Shown here piece by piece: positions 7,911 to 16,729 of a stretch of 64,000 nucleotides of DNA (its first letter is position 1; every line of letters begins with the position of its first letter). The translations under genes and the position numbers were made by a program. The DNA comes from Symbiobacterium sp040797425 (lineage in GTDB: Bacteria > Bacillota > Sulfobacillia > Symbiobacteriales > Symbiobacteriaceae). The stretch covers positions 1 to 64,000 of the forward strand of contig NZ_JBFNEH010000003.1 in assembly GCF_040797425.1 (NCBI RefSeq), given 5' to 3'. The notes under the pieces were generated by a model. That model ran no database searches and was not told the DNA's origin. It worked only from the letters and a program-made list of their open reading frames with translations.

Positions 7911-9032
7911 ATGAAGCTCTACGAGTACTTGGCCAAGCGGATGTTCGCCGAGCACGGGATTCCGACGGGCAACGGCATTCTCTGCACCACGCCTGAGGAA
8001 GTCGAAGAGGCCGCACGCAAGATCGGCCCGTGCGCGGTGAAGGCGCAGGTCTTGGTGGGGGGCAGAGGCAAGGCCGGCGGCATCAAACTGGCCAACACGC
8101 CTGAGGAGGCCCGGGCGCGGGCAGCCGAGATCCTGGGCATGAACCTCAAAGGGTACATCGTGGACAAGGTGCTGGTGGACCCGCAGATCAAGATCGAGAA
8201 AGAGTATTACGTCTCCATCTCCCTCGACGGCATGGCCCGGAAGCCGCTGATCATGGCCTCAGCCTACGGCGGTGTGGAGATCGAGTCCGTGCCGCACGAC
8301 AAGATCGTCTTCTCCCATGTGGACATCCTGACCGGGCTCCTGCCGTTCCAGGCCCGGGAGATCGCCCGCAAGATCGGCCTCACCGGCGACCTCGCGCAGC
8401 AGTTCGCGCAGATCCTGCTGGGCCTCTACCAGGCGTTCCGCAAGTACGACGCGGAGCTGGTGGAGATCAATCCGCTCGCCCTCACTGACGGCGGCACGCG
8501 GCTCATCGCGGCTGACGGCCGGTTCAACGTGGAGGACGACGCACTCTTCCGTCATCCCGAGTTCCCCCGGGTCCAGGAGGGGACCGATCTGGAGCAGAAG
8601 GTGCGCGCCATCGGTCTCGCCTTCGTGCAGCTGGACGGGGACATCGCCGTCATGGCCAACGGCGCCGGGATGGCGATGGGCACCCTCGACACGCTGGCCT
8701 ACTACGGCGGGCGCCCGGCCAACTTCCTGGACGCGGGCGGCGGTTCGGGCGTCGAGCCCACCGCCCAGGCGTTCGACGCCCTCCTGCGCACCCGGCCCAA
8801 GGCGATCTTCGTCAACATCTTCGGTGGCATCACCCGGTGCGACCTGGTGGCGGAGGCCATCGTGCAGGTGAAGAAGGCCAAGGGCATCGACGTGCCGCTG
8901 GTCGTGCGCATGGTGGGGACCAACGACGTGCGCGGCCGCGAGATCCTGGCGGAGAACGGCATCCAGGCGTACACCGACATGGGCGAGGCGGCCAGGGCGG
9001 CCGTTGCCGCAGCTTACGGCAAGGGGGCGTAG
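7911..9032 (+). CDS. sucC: succinyl-CoA synthetase, beta subunit (ADP-forming type)
   Basis: The beta subunit binds the nucleotide and, with SucD, interconverts succinyl-CoA and succinate with substrate-level phosphorylation. ATG 7911 is preferred over GTG 7905 because it gives the canonical MKLYEYLAK N-terminus and a good ATGGGGG spacing. The 373-aa protein has an ATP-grasp domain (KAQVLVGGRGKAGGIK at 44-59, VEINPLAL near 184) and a C-terminal ligase domain (FVNIFGGITRCDLVAEAI). sucD follows 7 nt after the stop. Confidence 0.95.
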   Translation: MKLYEYLAKRMFAEHGIPTGNGILCTTPEEVEEAARKIGPCAVKAQVLVGGRGKAGGIKLANTPEEARARAAEILGMNLKGYIVDKVLVDPQIKIEKEYYVSISLDGMARKPLIMASAYGGVEIESVPHDKIVFSHVDILTGLLPFQAREIARKIGLTGDLAQQFAQILLGLYQAFRKYDAELVEINPLALTDGGTRLIAADGRFNVEDDALFRHPEFPRVQEGTDLEQKVRAIGLAFVQLDGDIAVMANGAGMAMGTLDTLAYYGGRPANFLDAGGGSGVEPTAQAFDALLRTRPKAIFVNIFGGITRCDLVAEAIVQVKKAKGIDVPLVVRMVGTNDVRGREILAENGIQAYTDMGEAARAAVAAAYGKGA

Positions 9033-9039
9033 CAGGGTC

Positions 9040-9912
9040 ATGGCCATCATCGTCAACGAGCAAACGCGTGTGATCGTCCAGGGAATCACCGGTTCCCAGG
9101 GACAGTTCCACACCGGGCAGATGCTGGCGTTCGGCACCCAGATCGTGGGCGGCGTCAACTTCAGCAAGGCCGGGCAGGAGGTCCACGGTGTTCCCGTCTT
9201 CGCCACCGTGCACGAGGCCGTGGAGAAGACCGGCGCCAACGCCTCGGTCATGTTCGTCCCCGCACCCGGCGTGAAGGACGCCGCGTTCGAGGCCATCCAC
9301 GCGGGCATCAAGGTGCTGGTGCTCATCCCGGAGCACGTGCCCACCCAGGAGACCATGGAGATCATCGCTTACGCCCAGCAGAAGGGCGTGCGGGTGATCG
9401 GCCCCAACACCTTCGGCATCATCTCGCCGGGGACGAAGACCAAGCTGGGCATCATGCCCAACCACATCTACAAGCCGGGCCCGGTGGGCATCGTCGCCCG
9501 CTCGGGCACCCTCTCCTACGAGATCGCCTATAATCTGTCCAACGCCGGTCTGGGCCAGACCACGGTCATCGGCATGGGCGGCGACCGGGTGATCGGCACC
9601 AACTTCGTGGACGCCCTGGAGCTGTTCAACAGCGACCCCGAGACCGAGGCCATCGTCATGGTGGGCGAGATCGGCGGCATCCAGGAGGAGCTGGCCGCGG
9701 AGTACATCAAGGAGCACGTGCGGAAGCCGGTGGTGGCTTACCTCGCCGGCAAGTCCGCCCCGCCCGGCAAGCGCATGGGCCACGCCGGCGCCATCATCGA
9801 GGGCAACCGGGGGACCTACCAGTCGAAGGTAGAGGCCCTCACCTCCGCCGGGGTGAAGGTGGCGGAACTGCCCTGGCAGATCGTGGACCTCGTGCGGGAA
9901 GCGCTGCGGTAA
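9040..9912 (+). CDS. sucD: succinyl-CoA synthetase, alpha subunit
   Basis: The alpha subunit binds CoA and carries the phosphohistidine. ATG 9040 follows AGCAGGG. The 290-aa product has QGITGSQGQFHTGQM near residue 13, the GPNTFGIISPG loop near 122 and GHAGAII with the catalytic histidine near 247, all normal for the family. It completes a sucCD operon next to fumarase and malic enzyme. No terminator is visible directly downstream. Confidence 0.95.
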   Translation: MAIIVNEQTRVIVQGITGSQGQFHTGQMLAFGTQIVGGVNFSKAGQEVHGVPVFATVHEAVEKTGANASVMFVPAPGVKDAAFEAIHAGIKVLVLIPEHVPTQETMEIIAYAQQKGVRVIGPNTFGIISPGTKTKLGIMPNHIYKPGPVGIVARSGTLSYEIAYNLSNAGLGQTTVIGMGGDRVIGTNFVDALELFNSDPETEAIVMVGEIGGIQEELAAEYIKEHVRKPVVAYLAGKSAPPGKRMGHAGAIIEGNRGTYQSKVEALTSAGVKVAELPWQIVDLVREALR

Positions 9913-10125
9913 GGACGACTCGGGGCGGTCCCGGAGGCGCTCCGGCAGCGACCGGGGTGTCCGGGGTGCACGGCGGCCTCCGGCAGTGGCGTCGGGGTGG
10001 GCGGGCGTGGACGATGCCCGTTCGGCGCGATCGTGAGCCCGGAACATGCGAGGAGATCGCACACCCACCTCGAATAATCAGGATGAAATCATGAGTGCGG
10101 CTTACTGCCGAGGAGGGACCCGCTC

Positions 10126-10344
10126 GTGGTGACCAAGCTGGATGTCGGCCGCAGCTACCGGCTGGTGCGAGACTACGAGATCCACGACGAGAAGACAGGC
10201 ACGCTGAAGTACCTCATCCGGTCCGGCGAGGTGGTCAAGGTCCGGAAGATCGACGAGGAAAACGACCACGTCTACTTCGAAGGAGTGCCCGTGCCGGCAT
10301 TCTACCAAGCCTTCCTGATGCACGTGACTCCGGTCGATGCATAG
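10126..10344 (+). CDS. hypothetical small protein (72 aa)
   Basis: I do not recognise this protein. A GTG at 10126 lies 7-8 nt after GAGGAGGGA, a strong initiation site, and a good terminator follows, so it is very probably expressed on its own. The product is charged and soluble, with alternating hydrophobic residues (YRLVRDYEIHDE, LKYLIRSGEVVKVRKI, HVYFEGVPVPAF) that suggest a small beta-rich, SH3-like barrel. It has no cysteine, signal peptide or membrane segment. Confidence 0.75.
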   Translation: MVTKLDVGRSYRLVRDYEIHDEKTGTLKYLIRSGEVVKVRKIDEENDHVYFEGVPVPAFYQAFLMHVTPVDA

Positions 10345-10351
10345 GGGTATC

Positions 10352-10900
10352 TTACAGGGGCAGACCGAGCGGATCGCCGGTCTGCCCCTTTGCTGCGCGC
10401 ACCATGGCCAGGAAGGTCAGCAGGGCGCAGAGGACGGCGGTCCAGCGGTAGACTTCGGCCGCGAGATGCCAGACCTGGTTCACGAGGGGGACGCCCGTCC
10501 GGAACCAGGCGTCATAGCAGACGCGGGAGAACAGGGAGATGGCCGTGAGCAGAAGGTTCACCTGCAGCGCCCAGAGCAGGCCGGCCCGGCCGTGGTGGGC
10601 CAGGAAGGGCGAGCGCCCGCGGGCCCAGGCCCAGAGCCCCCCGGCGAGCAGCAACCCGCCGGGCACGGTGTAGAGCCAGTCCGGGACCGGCCACTGCGGC
10701 AGGAGCCAGGAGTCGAGCGGCAGCCGCAACGCACCCGTGTAGGCGAGCACCGCCAGGACGCGAGCAGAGACGGTACGCAGGGGCGGCGTGCGCAAAGTGA
10801 CGGCACCCGCAGCCCGGAGGCGCCGGGCGAGGGATTGCACCGCCGGGGCGAGCCTGGCCAGCGAACGCCCACCCGTGGGGCGCACTGCGATTCGCGGCAA
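10352..10900 (-). CDS. predicted membrane protein, DUF4870/Tic20-like
   Basis: A 182-aa protein of unknown function with three or four hydrophobic segments: VLAVLAYTGAL, a GGLLLAGGLWAW stretch, LLWALQVNLLLTAISLF and TAVLCALLTFLAMV. The PFLAHHGRAGLLWALQ motif resembles the phenylalanine-histidine-alanine motif of small DUF4870-type membrane proteins, but the match is by eye. The TTG at 10900 is chosen because GGGAGGT lies 8 nt before it on the minus strand. Extending further would run into the divergent SIR2-like gene. The short intergenic gap (46 bp) may hold both promoters. Confidence 0.6.
   Translation of the reverse strand: MPRIAVRPTGGRSLARLAPAVQSLARRLRAAGAVTLRTPPLRTVSARVLAVLAYTGALRLPLDSWLLPQWPVPDWLYTVPGGLLLAGGLWAWARGRSPFLAHHGRAGLLWALQVNLLLTAISLFSRVCYDAWFRTGVPLVNQVWHLAAEVYRWTAVLCALLTFLAMVRAAKGQTGDPLGLPL
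10357..10391 (+). terminator. bidirectional-looking terminator
   Basis: GGGGCAGACC (10357-10366) pairs with GGTCTGCCCC (10379-10388), followed by TTT. It serves the plus-strand small gene and lies inside the 3' end of the convergent minus-strand gene. Confidence 0.7.
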
Positions 10901-10946
10901 GAGCGAACACCTCCCGAGGAAGGATTTCCCCCCGGCGGGGCACGCT

Positions 10947-11909
10947 ATGCACATGGACGTTTACCTCTTCGGCGCCGGCGCTTCTGCCGCCGAGGGCGCC
11001 CCTGCCACCCGGGATCTGTTTCCGATGGCCTACCGCGACTTGGGGCCGCCGTTCGACTCCGAGGTGCAGGCCGTCTGGGATTTCCTTTCGGCGGTCTTCC
11101 AGCGGCCGGTGGACGGGCCGGCGGCGTTTGCTCACCTGCCGCCCCTGGACGAGGTGATCAGCCTGGTCGACTGGTCGCTGCACGTCGACCAGGGGCTCGG
11201 GCCCGACTACGATCCGCCCCGGCTCTACCGGGTGCGGGAGGCCCTGGAGCATCTGGTCTGCAGCGTGCTGGAGGCGGCGCAGAACCGGCGCCGGCCGGGT
11301 GACGGCCCTCACGCGCGCTTTGCCCGGGCGCTTGCCGCCCGGCCGCCCGGCACGTATGCCCTGATCTCGCTCAACTACGACACGCTGCTGGACGACGCGC
11401 TGCTCAGTGCCGGGCTGCGGCCAGACTACGGCCTGAACCCGGGCGAGGGGGGCGCTCCCCTGCTGCTGAAGCTCCACGGCTCCCTCAACTGGGCCCACTG
11501 CCCGGCCTGCGACCACATCGCCGTGGTGCGGGAGCAGGTGGCGCACCTGCTGCCGCGCACCGCAGACCTCGCCTGCAGCCGCTGCGGCAGCCGCCGCCTG
11601 TCGGGCGTGGTCATCCCGCCCACCTGGCTGAAGCGCTACACCCCGCCGCGGCTCACCCGCGTCTTCGAACTGGCCCTCGAGGCCGTCCGGCGCGCCGACC
11701 GCATCGTGTTCGTGGGCTACTCGCTGCCGCCCGCAGACGTGGCGGTGCACCACCTCCTGCGGCGCGGCCTCCTCACCCGGGGCCGGCCGGAGCCCCCGGC
11801 CGTGAAGGTGATTACCCGGCAGCAGTCCTCCGCGACCGTGGAGCGCTTCCGCCGCCTCTTCGGGCCGGCGGTCGTTTTCGACTGCACCGGGTTCCGCGGC
11901 CAGTTGTGA
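10947..11909 (+). CDS. SIR2-fold NAD-binding protein with zinc motif
   Basis: The 320-aa product has the SIR2-like nucleotide-binding fold: VYLFGAGAS at residues 5-13, SLNYDT at 141-146, KLHGSLNW at 175-182 and VGYSLPPAD at 256-264. Between the last two are CPAC (185-188) and CSRC (210-213), which should bind one zinc ion. SIR2 proteins either deacylate lysines or hydrolyse NAD; SIR2-like proteins of this divergent type also occur in bacterial antiphage systems. Nothing nearby is a recognised defence gene, so its role stays open. ATG 10947 follows GGCGGGG with 6 nt spacing; a second ATG lies at 10953. Confidence 0.75.
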   Translation: MHMDVYLFGAGASAAEGAPATRDLFPMAYRDLGPPFDSEVQAVWDFLSAVFQRPVDGPAAFAHLPPLDEVISLVDWSLHVDQGLGPDYDPPRLYRVREALEHLVCSVLEAAQNRRRPGDGPHARFARALAARPPGTYALISLNYDTLLDDALLSAGLRPDYGLNPGEGGAPLLLKLHGSLNWAHCPACDHIAVVREQVAHLLPRTADLACSRCGSRRLSGVVIPPTWLKRYTPPRLTRVFELALEAVRRADRIVFVGYSLPPADVAVHHLLRRGLLTRGRPEPPAVKVITRQQSSATVERFRRLFGPAVVFDCTGFRGQL

Positions 11910-12075
11910 GCGCACCGTTGGGTTTTCCCTCTTTCGTCTTTCAAGATGGGCGGCGTTGGTGTACTGTAAATTATCGACGGGAAGTCCAACTCCGACCCGG
12001 CTGATTCACCATGGAAGAGGACCGCGTAACCTTTTTGCACCGGCTCCGTTATTCTTACTGGAGCGAGTACCGGAG

Positions 12076-12669
12076 GTGCGGTGCCGACGGGAGGGACCGC
12101 CTACGCATCGCACAGAGTTGAGCCAAGAGTACATCGATGAGCAGCGCCTGGTGGAGCAGGCGAAGGGCGATCCCGAGGCCTTCGGCAAGCTGTACGACCT
12201 CCACTTTGAGCGAATCTACGCTTACATCCACCGGAAGACCGGGGACCGACAGACGGCAGAGGACCTGACGGCCGACACGTTCATGAAGGCGCTGGCCAAC
12301 ATCCAGGGCTACCGCTACACCGGACAGCCGTTTGCGGCGTGGCTCTACCGCATCGCCTCGAACGTCGTCATCGACTACTATCGTGTGCGCCGGCCGACGC
12401 TACCCCTGGAGGAAGGGCTGCCGCTGGTCGCGACACAGGTTGCCCCGGAGGAGGCCGCAATGACGCTGGACGACCAGCAGGCGGTCGCCCGGGCGGTACG
12501 GACCCTTTCCCCCGACCAGCAGGACGTGATCCTGATGCGCTTCGCCGGGGACATGAAGCTGAAAGACATCGCTGCAGCCTTGGGCAAGACGGAAGGAGCG
12601 GTAAAGGCACTGTTGTTCCGGGCGCTGGGGACCCTGCGCCACAAGCTGAGCGAAAGCGGGGTGCGCTGA
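12076..12669 (+). CDS. ECF-family RNA polymerase sigma factor
   Basis: Sigma-70 family protein with region 2 (KLYDLHFERIYAYIHRKTGDRQTAEDLTADTFMKA, then WLYRIASNVVIDYYR) and region 4 (LSPDQQDVILMRFAGDMKLKDIAAALGKTEGAVKALLFRAL), the minimal ECF architecture. The start is uncertain. GTG 12076 is given; TTG 12118 (just before SQEYIDEQ) is also possible, and neither has an ideal ribosome binding site. The stop overlaps the ATG of the next gene (TGATG), whose single-pass membrane product is the likely anti-sigma factor. Confidence 0.85.
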   Translation: MRCRREGPPTHRTELSQEYIDEQRLVEQAKGDPEAFGKLYDLHFERIYAYIHRKTGDRQTAEDLTADTFMKALANIQGYRYTGQPFAAWLYRIASNVVIDYYRVRRPTLPLEEGLPLVATQVAPEEAAMTLDDQQAVARAVRTLSPDQQDVILMRFAGDMKLKDIAAALGKTEGAVKALLFRALGTLRHKLSESGVR

Positions 12670-13796
12670 TGAGCCGTTACGCCGACGTGACCGAACTGAT
12701 TGCCGAACGGGCAGCCGATCCCGCCGAGCGCATGGCGCTGGAGGCGACGGCCGCGCGGGTGGCGCGCGCCCTCGAGCGCCCCGTGCCCTATCGGCCCGAG
12801 TTCCGGGCCGAACTGCGAAGCGACCTCCTGCAAGCTGCGCGCCGTCTGCGCCGGCCCTGGTACCGCCGCATGACCGTCCTGGGACCGAGCGTGGCTGCGG
12901 CCGCGGCGGTGGCCGCCCTGGCGCTGGGGCTCCACCTCTGGCAGGCGCCCTCCGTGCCCGCCCCGGAGCAGATCGTCCAGCAGACACCCCGCCCGGAGGC
13001 CCCGGGGCTTGGCCTGGAGGCTCCCGAGACCGGGGATACGGCACCGCCCTCCCAGGAACCCTACCTGGTTGCGCTGCCCAGTGACCTGCCCACCGCCGAC
13101 CTCGCCGACGAGCCGCAGTCCGCGCTCACACCGGCACTGATGGCTCCCGTGGCCGCGGCGCCGACGGAAGGCGTGCAGCTCAAGCGGCTGACGGCGCGGC
13201 CGAGCGAGGCCGACTTCCGGGCGATGGCCCGGCGGCTGGGTTTTCGCGGCCAGAGCCGCCGCACGGCCCAGGGTTGGGTGGTCGCGGAGGACGACCGGAC
13301 CCTGAGCATGACCACCGACGGCACGGTCCGGTATGAGGACCTGAGCGAGTCGCCCGACGGCCCGCCGGTGAGCGAGCAGGCGGCCGGACAGGCGGCGCGG
13401 CGCTTCCTCGACCAGGCGCTTCTGCCGGTGCACAGCCAGCCCGACATCCGCACGGACGCGGACGGGTATACGGTGGTCTACACGGAGCACGTGGACGGCC
13501 GGCCCGTGGTCAACGCCCGCACGGAGATCGGCGTGGACCTGAGCGGCACCGTGGTGCGGGCGACGGCCTACGTGGCCTCAGGCGTGACCACCCACGCCAC
13601 CTACACGGACTACGTCACCGAGCAGGAGGCGCTCTCCCTCGCGGAGGAACGCGGCGGCAGCTTCCAGCGGGGCGACCTGGTCTGGGTGCGCAGCGTGGCC
13701 GAGGAGACGGTCTACCTGCAGCCGGTCTGGCGGGTGCTGGGTACCGACGCGGAGGGAACGCCGGTCGCCCGATACGTGCCGGCCCTCAAGCCGTAA
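12669..13796 (+). CDS. putative anti-sigma factor, single-pass membrane protein
   Basis: The 375-aa protein is coupled to the sigma factor by a TGATG overlap. Residues 1-63 are a charged cytoplasmic part, 68-88 form one membrane helix (SVAAAAAVAALALGLHLW), and the rest lies outside after a proline-rich linker. The outer part has a region starting at TARPSEADFRAMARRLGF and ends with EQEALSLAEERGG and YLQPVWRVLG, which recalls YycH/YycI or PepSY-like outer domains. No HxxxCxxC zinc anti-sigma motif is seen. Anti-sigma function is inferred from gene order and topology. Confidence 0.65.
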   Translation: MSRYADVTELIAERAADPAERMALEATAARVARALERPVPYRPEFRAELRSDLLQAARRLRRPWYRRMTVLGPSVAAAAAVAALALGLHLWQAPSVPAPEQIVQQTPRPEAPGLGLEAPETGDTAPPSQEPYLVALPSDLPTADLADEPQSALTPALMAPVAAAPTEGVQLKRLTARPSEADFRAMARRLGFRGQSRRTAQGWVVAEDDRTLSMTTDGTVRYEDLSESPDGPPVSEQAAGQAARRFLDQALLPVHSQPDIRTDADGYTVVYTEHVDGRPVVNARTEIGVDLSGTVVRATAYVASGVTTHATYTDYVTEQEALSLAEERGGSFQRGDLVWVRSVAEETVYLQPVWRVLGTDAEGTPVARYVPALKP

Positions 13797-13820
13797 CCCC
13801 GGGAGCAGACAGGCAGACAG

Positions 13821-13850
13821 AAAGGCAGGGCCAGTCCCTGCCTTTGTTTC
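13821..13850 (+). terminator. intrinsic terminator after the sigma/anti-sigma pair
   Basis: AAAGGCAGGG (13821-13830) pairs with CCCTGCCTTT (13836-13845) around CCAGT, followed by GTTTC. Confidence 0.85.
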
Positions 13851-13954
13851 ATTATTCTTGACCATATCATGCGGGTTCCGTCACAATGATTGCCGGCACA
13901 CGCCAAACGTTCCGCACTCCGATAGAGGGGGGATCGGGTACGGATTCCACGGCG

Positions 13955-15400
13955 ATGTTCACCGTAGCCCTCGTGCTGGGCGTGGCCCTCGTGCTCGGCG
14001 TGGTGGCCTCCCAGCTGGCCGACCGGATCGGCGTTCCCGCCCTGGTCCTCTTCATCGGCGCGGGCATGCTCCTGGGGAGCGACGTCTCCGGCTGGATCTA
14101 CTTCGACGACGCCAACGCGGCGCAGCTCATCGGCACGATTGCGCTGGTGGAGATCCTGTTCCAGGGCGGCCTGGAAACCGAGTGGAAGCAGATCAGGAAG
14201 GTGATTGTGCCGTCCGGGATCCTCGCGACCCTCGGCGTGGTCCTCACCAGCGGCCTGACGGCCCTCATCGCCTGGCGGGTGCTGGACATCCACTGGACCA
14301 TGGCGCTCCTGATCGGCTCCATCGTGGGCTCCACCGACGCGGCCGCCACCTTTGCCGTGATCGGCAACTCCGACCTGCGGTCGCGCCTGAAGCACACGCT
14401 GGAGGCGGAGTCCGGCCTCAACGACCCGATGGCCATCTTTCTCACCACCGTGATGATCACGTGGATCACGGACGGGCCGCCCACCGCCCTGTCGGCCGTC
14501 GGCTTCCTGGTGTGGCAGATGGGCCTCGGCGTTGCGGGCGGTCTTGCCGCGGGGTGGATCATGAAGAAGCTGATGCCCCGCATCCGTTTCCAGGCGGCCG
14601 GCCTCTACCCCATCCTGCTCACCGGCGTGGCGTTCACCATCTTCGCCATCGTCTCGCTGCTCGGCGGCAGCGGGTATCTGGCAGTCTACATCCTGGGCAT
14701 CTACCTGGCCACGCTGGAGATCCCCTACCGGCAATCGGTCTTCCGCTTCCACGACGGCATGGCCTGGCTCGCCCAGATCGTGATGTTCACGGTCCTGGGG
14801 CTGCTGGTCTTCCCGTCGCGGATGGGGCCGGTGGTGGTGCCGGGGCTGATCATCGCCCTGGGGCAGATCTTCCTCGCTCGCCCCCTGGCCGTCTGGCTCT
14901 GCACTCTCGGGCAGCGTTTCAACTGGCGGGAGTTCCTGGTGCTGGCCTGGTCGGGCCTGCGCGGGGCCGTGCCGGTCATCCTGGGCACCTATCCCCTGGT
15001 GGCCGGCGTGCCCAACAGCGACATGATCTTCCACGTGGTCTTCTTCGTGGTGCTGGTCTCCGCCACGCTGCAGGGCTCCACGATCTCCTGGGTGGCCGAG
15101 AAGCTGGGGCAACTGGTGGCCGGCGAGCCGCCCCGTCCGGTGCGGCTCGAGCTTCTGGCGATGGAGCGGCTGAACGCGGACATGCTGGAGGTGGAGCTGA
15201 ACGAAGCCTCCCGGGCCACCGGCAAGCGGCTGGCCGAGCTCAATCTGCCCGAGCACTGCACGGTGAGTGCGATCTACCGGGAGGGGCGCGTGGTGGCCCC
15301 GCGCGGCCACACCAAACTGATGGCGGGCGACGTGCTCTTTGTGCTGGCGCCGAAGGACTCGAGCCACAAGGTGGAGGAGTTGTTGGTTGGGGAAACCTGA
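13955..15400 (+). CDS. CPA1-family cation/proton antiporter with C-terminal RCK_C-like domain
   Basis: Inner-membrane Na+(K+)/H+ antiporter of the NhaP/CvrA type. About 12 hydrophobic helices span residues 1-400, including GGLETEWKQIRK, the STDAAATFAVIGN segment and ESGLNDPMAIFL with the Asp expected in ion exchange. Residues about 405-481 form a soluble TrkA-C/RCK_C-like regulatory domain (LNLPEHCTVSAIYREGRVVAPRGHTKLMAGDVLFVL). ATG 13955 is chosen because the first helix starts there, although GAGGGGGG lies 22 nt upstream. An ATG at 13886 would add 23 hydrophilic residues. Confidence 0.85.
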   Translation: MFTVALVLGVALVLGVVASQLADRIGVPALVLFIGAGMLLGSDVSGWIYFDDANAAQLIGTIALVEILFQGGLETEWKQIRKVIVPSGILATLGVVLTSGLTALIAWRVLDIHWTMALLIGSIVGSTDAAATFAVIGNSDLRSRLKHTLEAESGLNDPMAIFLTTVMITWITDGPPTALSAVGFLVWQMGLGVAGGLAAGWIMKKLMPRIRFQAAGLYPILLTGVAFTIFAIVSLLGGSGYLAVYILGIYLATLEIPYRQSVFRFHDGMAWLAQIVMFTVLGLLVFPSRMGPVVVPGLIIALGQIFLARPLAVWLCTLGQRFNWREFLVLAWSGLRGAVPVILGTYPLVAGVPNSDMIFHVVFFVVLVSATLQGSTISWVAEKLGQLVAGEPPRPVRLELLAMERLNADMLEVELNEASRATGKRLAELNLPEHCTVSAIYREGRVVAPRGHTKLMAGDVLFVLAPKDSSHKVEELLVGET

Positions 15401-15528
15401 AGGCAGGAGAGTGCGGGCGGAGGGCGAAACTAAATAAAGTTTGGCCTGCCCATCTGTGAGGGATCTGCACGGCTGGCGCAGGAACTGTGCAGCGAAGGAG
15501 CAGCGTACACAGGAGGGAGACGTTCATC

Positions 15529-16107
15529 ATGTCCGAAGCACGTACGGTGGTCATCAACGTCAGTGCTCGCCATGTGCACCTCAGCCCGGAGCATCTCGAG
15601 GCGCTGTTCGGGCCTGGGTACCAGCTCACGGTCAAGAAGCAGCTCGTCCAGCCCGGCCAGTTTGCGGCCGAGGAGACCGTGGCAGTGATCGGCCCGAAGG
15701 GCTCGTTCCCGCGGGTCCGGGTGCTGGGGCCGGTGCGCGGTAACACCCAGGTGGAGATTTCGGCCACCGACGCCCGCACCCTGGGGGTGCCGGCAGTGGT
15801 GCGCCTGAGCGGCAACATTGCGGGCACGCCCGGCATCATCCTGGAGGGGCCCAAGGGCCGCGTGGAGATCAAGGAGGGCGTGATCGTGGCCGCCCGCCAC
15901 ATCCACATGACCCCCGCCGACGCCGCACAGTACGGCGTGAAGGACAAGCAGGTGGTCCGGGTGAAGACCAACGGCACCCGCCCGCTCACCTTCGACGACG
16001 TGATCGTCCGGGTGCGCGACGACATGGCCCTCGAGATGCACATCGACACCGACGAGGCCAACGCCGCCGGGCTGAAGGACGGCGACATCGGCGAGATCCT
16101 GCTCTAG
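15529..16107 (+). CDS. PduL-type phosphate acyltransferase (phosphotransacylase)
   Basis: Interconverts acyl-CoA and acyl phosphate (propanoyl or acetyl), unrelated to Pta. The 192-aa product has two related halves, each with the metal-binding signature: ARHVHLSPEHLE at residues 11-22 and AARHIHMTPADAAQYGVK near 123. KGSFPRVRVLGPVR is also typical. AGGAGGGA lies 10 nt before the ATG. No microcompartment shell genes are nearby and no encapsulation peptide is apparent, so a role in acetate metabolism is more likely than propanediol use. Confidence 0.88.
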   Translation: MSEARTVVINVSARHVHLSPEHLEALFGPGYQLTVKKQLVQPGQFAAEETVAVIGPKGSFPRVRVLGPVRGNTQVEISATDARTLGVPAVVRLSGNIAGTPGIILEGPKGRVEIKEGVIVAARHIHMTPADAAQYGVKDKQVVRVKTNGTRPLTFDDVIVRVRDDMALEMHIDTDEANAAGLKDGDIGEILL

Positions 16108-16124
16108 CCTTTGCGTCTGAGACT

Positions 16125-16158
16125 ACCGCCCTGTGGCCATGCCACAGGGCGGTGTGTT
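16125..16158 (+). terminator. intrinsic terminator after the PduL-type gene
   Basis: ACCGCCCTGTGG (16125-16136) pairs perfectly with CCACAGGGCGGT (16142-16153) around CCATG. The tail GTGTTCG is T-poor. Confidence 0.75.
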
Positions 16159-16296
16159 CGCGTGCTCCGCCTCGGGGGCAGGGAGGGAGGTGGGGCGCAG
16201 TGCGCACGGTGGTGAGCTTCGTCACCGCGCGGGGGTAAGACTATCCGGTAACATGGTGTTCCCAACCGGGTACCATCACGGCAAGGAGGTTTGACG

Positions 16297-16698
16297 ATGC
16301 GCATTGCCATTCCGCTGGCCGGCGACCAGGTGGCGCCGCACGTGGGCCACTGCCCGCGCTACCTCATCGCTGACGTGGAGGACGGGAAGGTGGCCCGAAC
16401 CGAGGAGGTGACCAACCCCGGCCACGGTCCCGGTGGCCCGCCGCCGGTCTTCCTCGCCGACCAGGGCGTCGACCTGGTGCTCGCCTGGGGCATTCCCGAG
16501 CACGCCCGGGAGATGTTCCGGCGGCGGGGCGTCGAGTTCATCGTGGGCTGCAACGGAAGCGCCCGGCAGGTGCTGCAGGACTACCTGGCCGGAACCCTGA
16601 AGCTGACCGACGAGGGCCTGTTCGGTGACGGCAGCAAGTGCCACTCGTCACGAGGAGTGGCAGGAGAACCCAGCGCCCGTCGAGAAAGGGAGGGGTAG
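16297..16698 (+). CDS. NifX/NifB-C family (dinitrogenase Fe-Mo cofactor biosynthesis domain) protein
   Basis: A 133-aa protein with the fold used by NifX, NafY and the NifB C-terminus to carry metal clusters: RIAIPLAGDQVAPHVGHCPRYLIADVEDG at the start and DLVLAWGIPEHAREMFRRRGVEFIVG in the middle. Such stand-alone proteins are common in anaerobes without nitrogenase, and no nif genes are here. The tail after about residue 110 is charged and not conserved-looking. ATG 16297 follows AAGGAGGT with ideal spacing. It is probably cotranscribed with the next gene. Confidence 0.82.
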   Translation: MRIAIPLAGDQVAPHVGHCPRYLIADVEDGKVARTEEVTNPGHGPGGPPPVFLADQGVDLVLAWGIPEHAREMFRRRGVEFIVGCNGSARQVLQDYLAGTLKLTDEGLFGDGSKCHSSRGVAGEPSARREREG

Positions 16699-16729
16699 AC
16701 CCCAGGCGGATCCGCGAGGAGGCCCTGTC

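Noticed and set aside
10352..11909. A complete known antiphage system (Thoeris, DSR or similar)
   Set aside because: No TIR, macro-domain, nuclease or helicase partner is nearby; only the SIR2 fold is present.
13712..15367. A 551-codon minus-strand frame opposite the antiporter gene
   Set aside because: His/Gly/Arg-rich composition, no motif; it mirrors the third-position GC bias of the antiporter gene.
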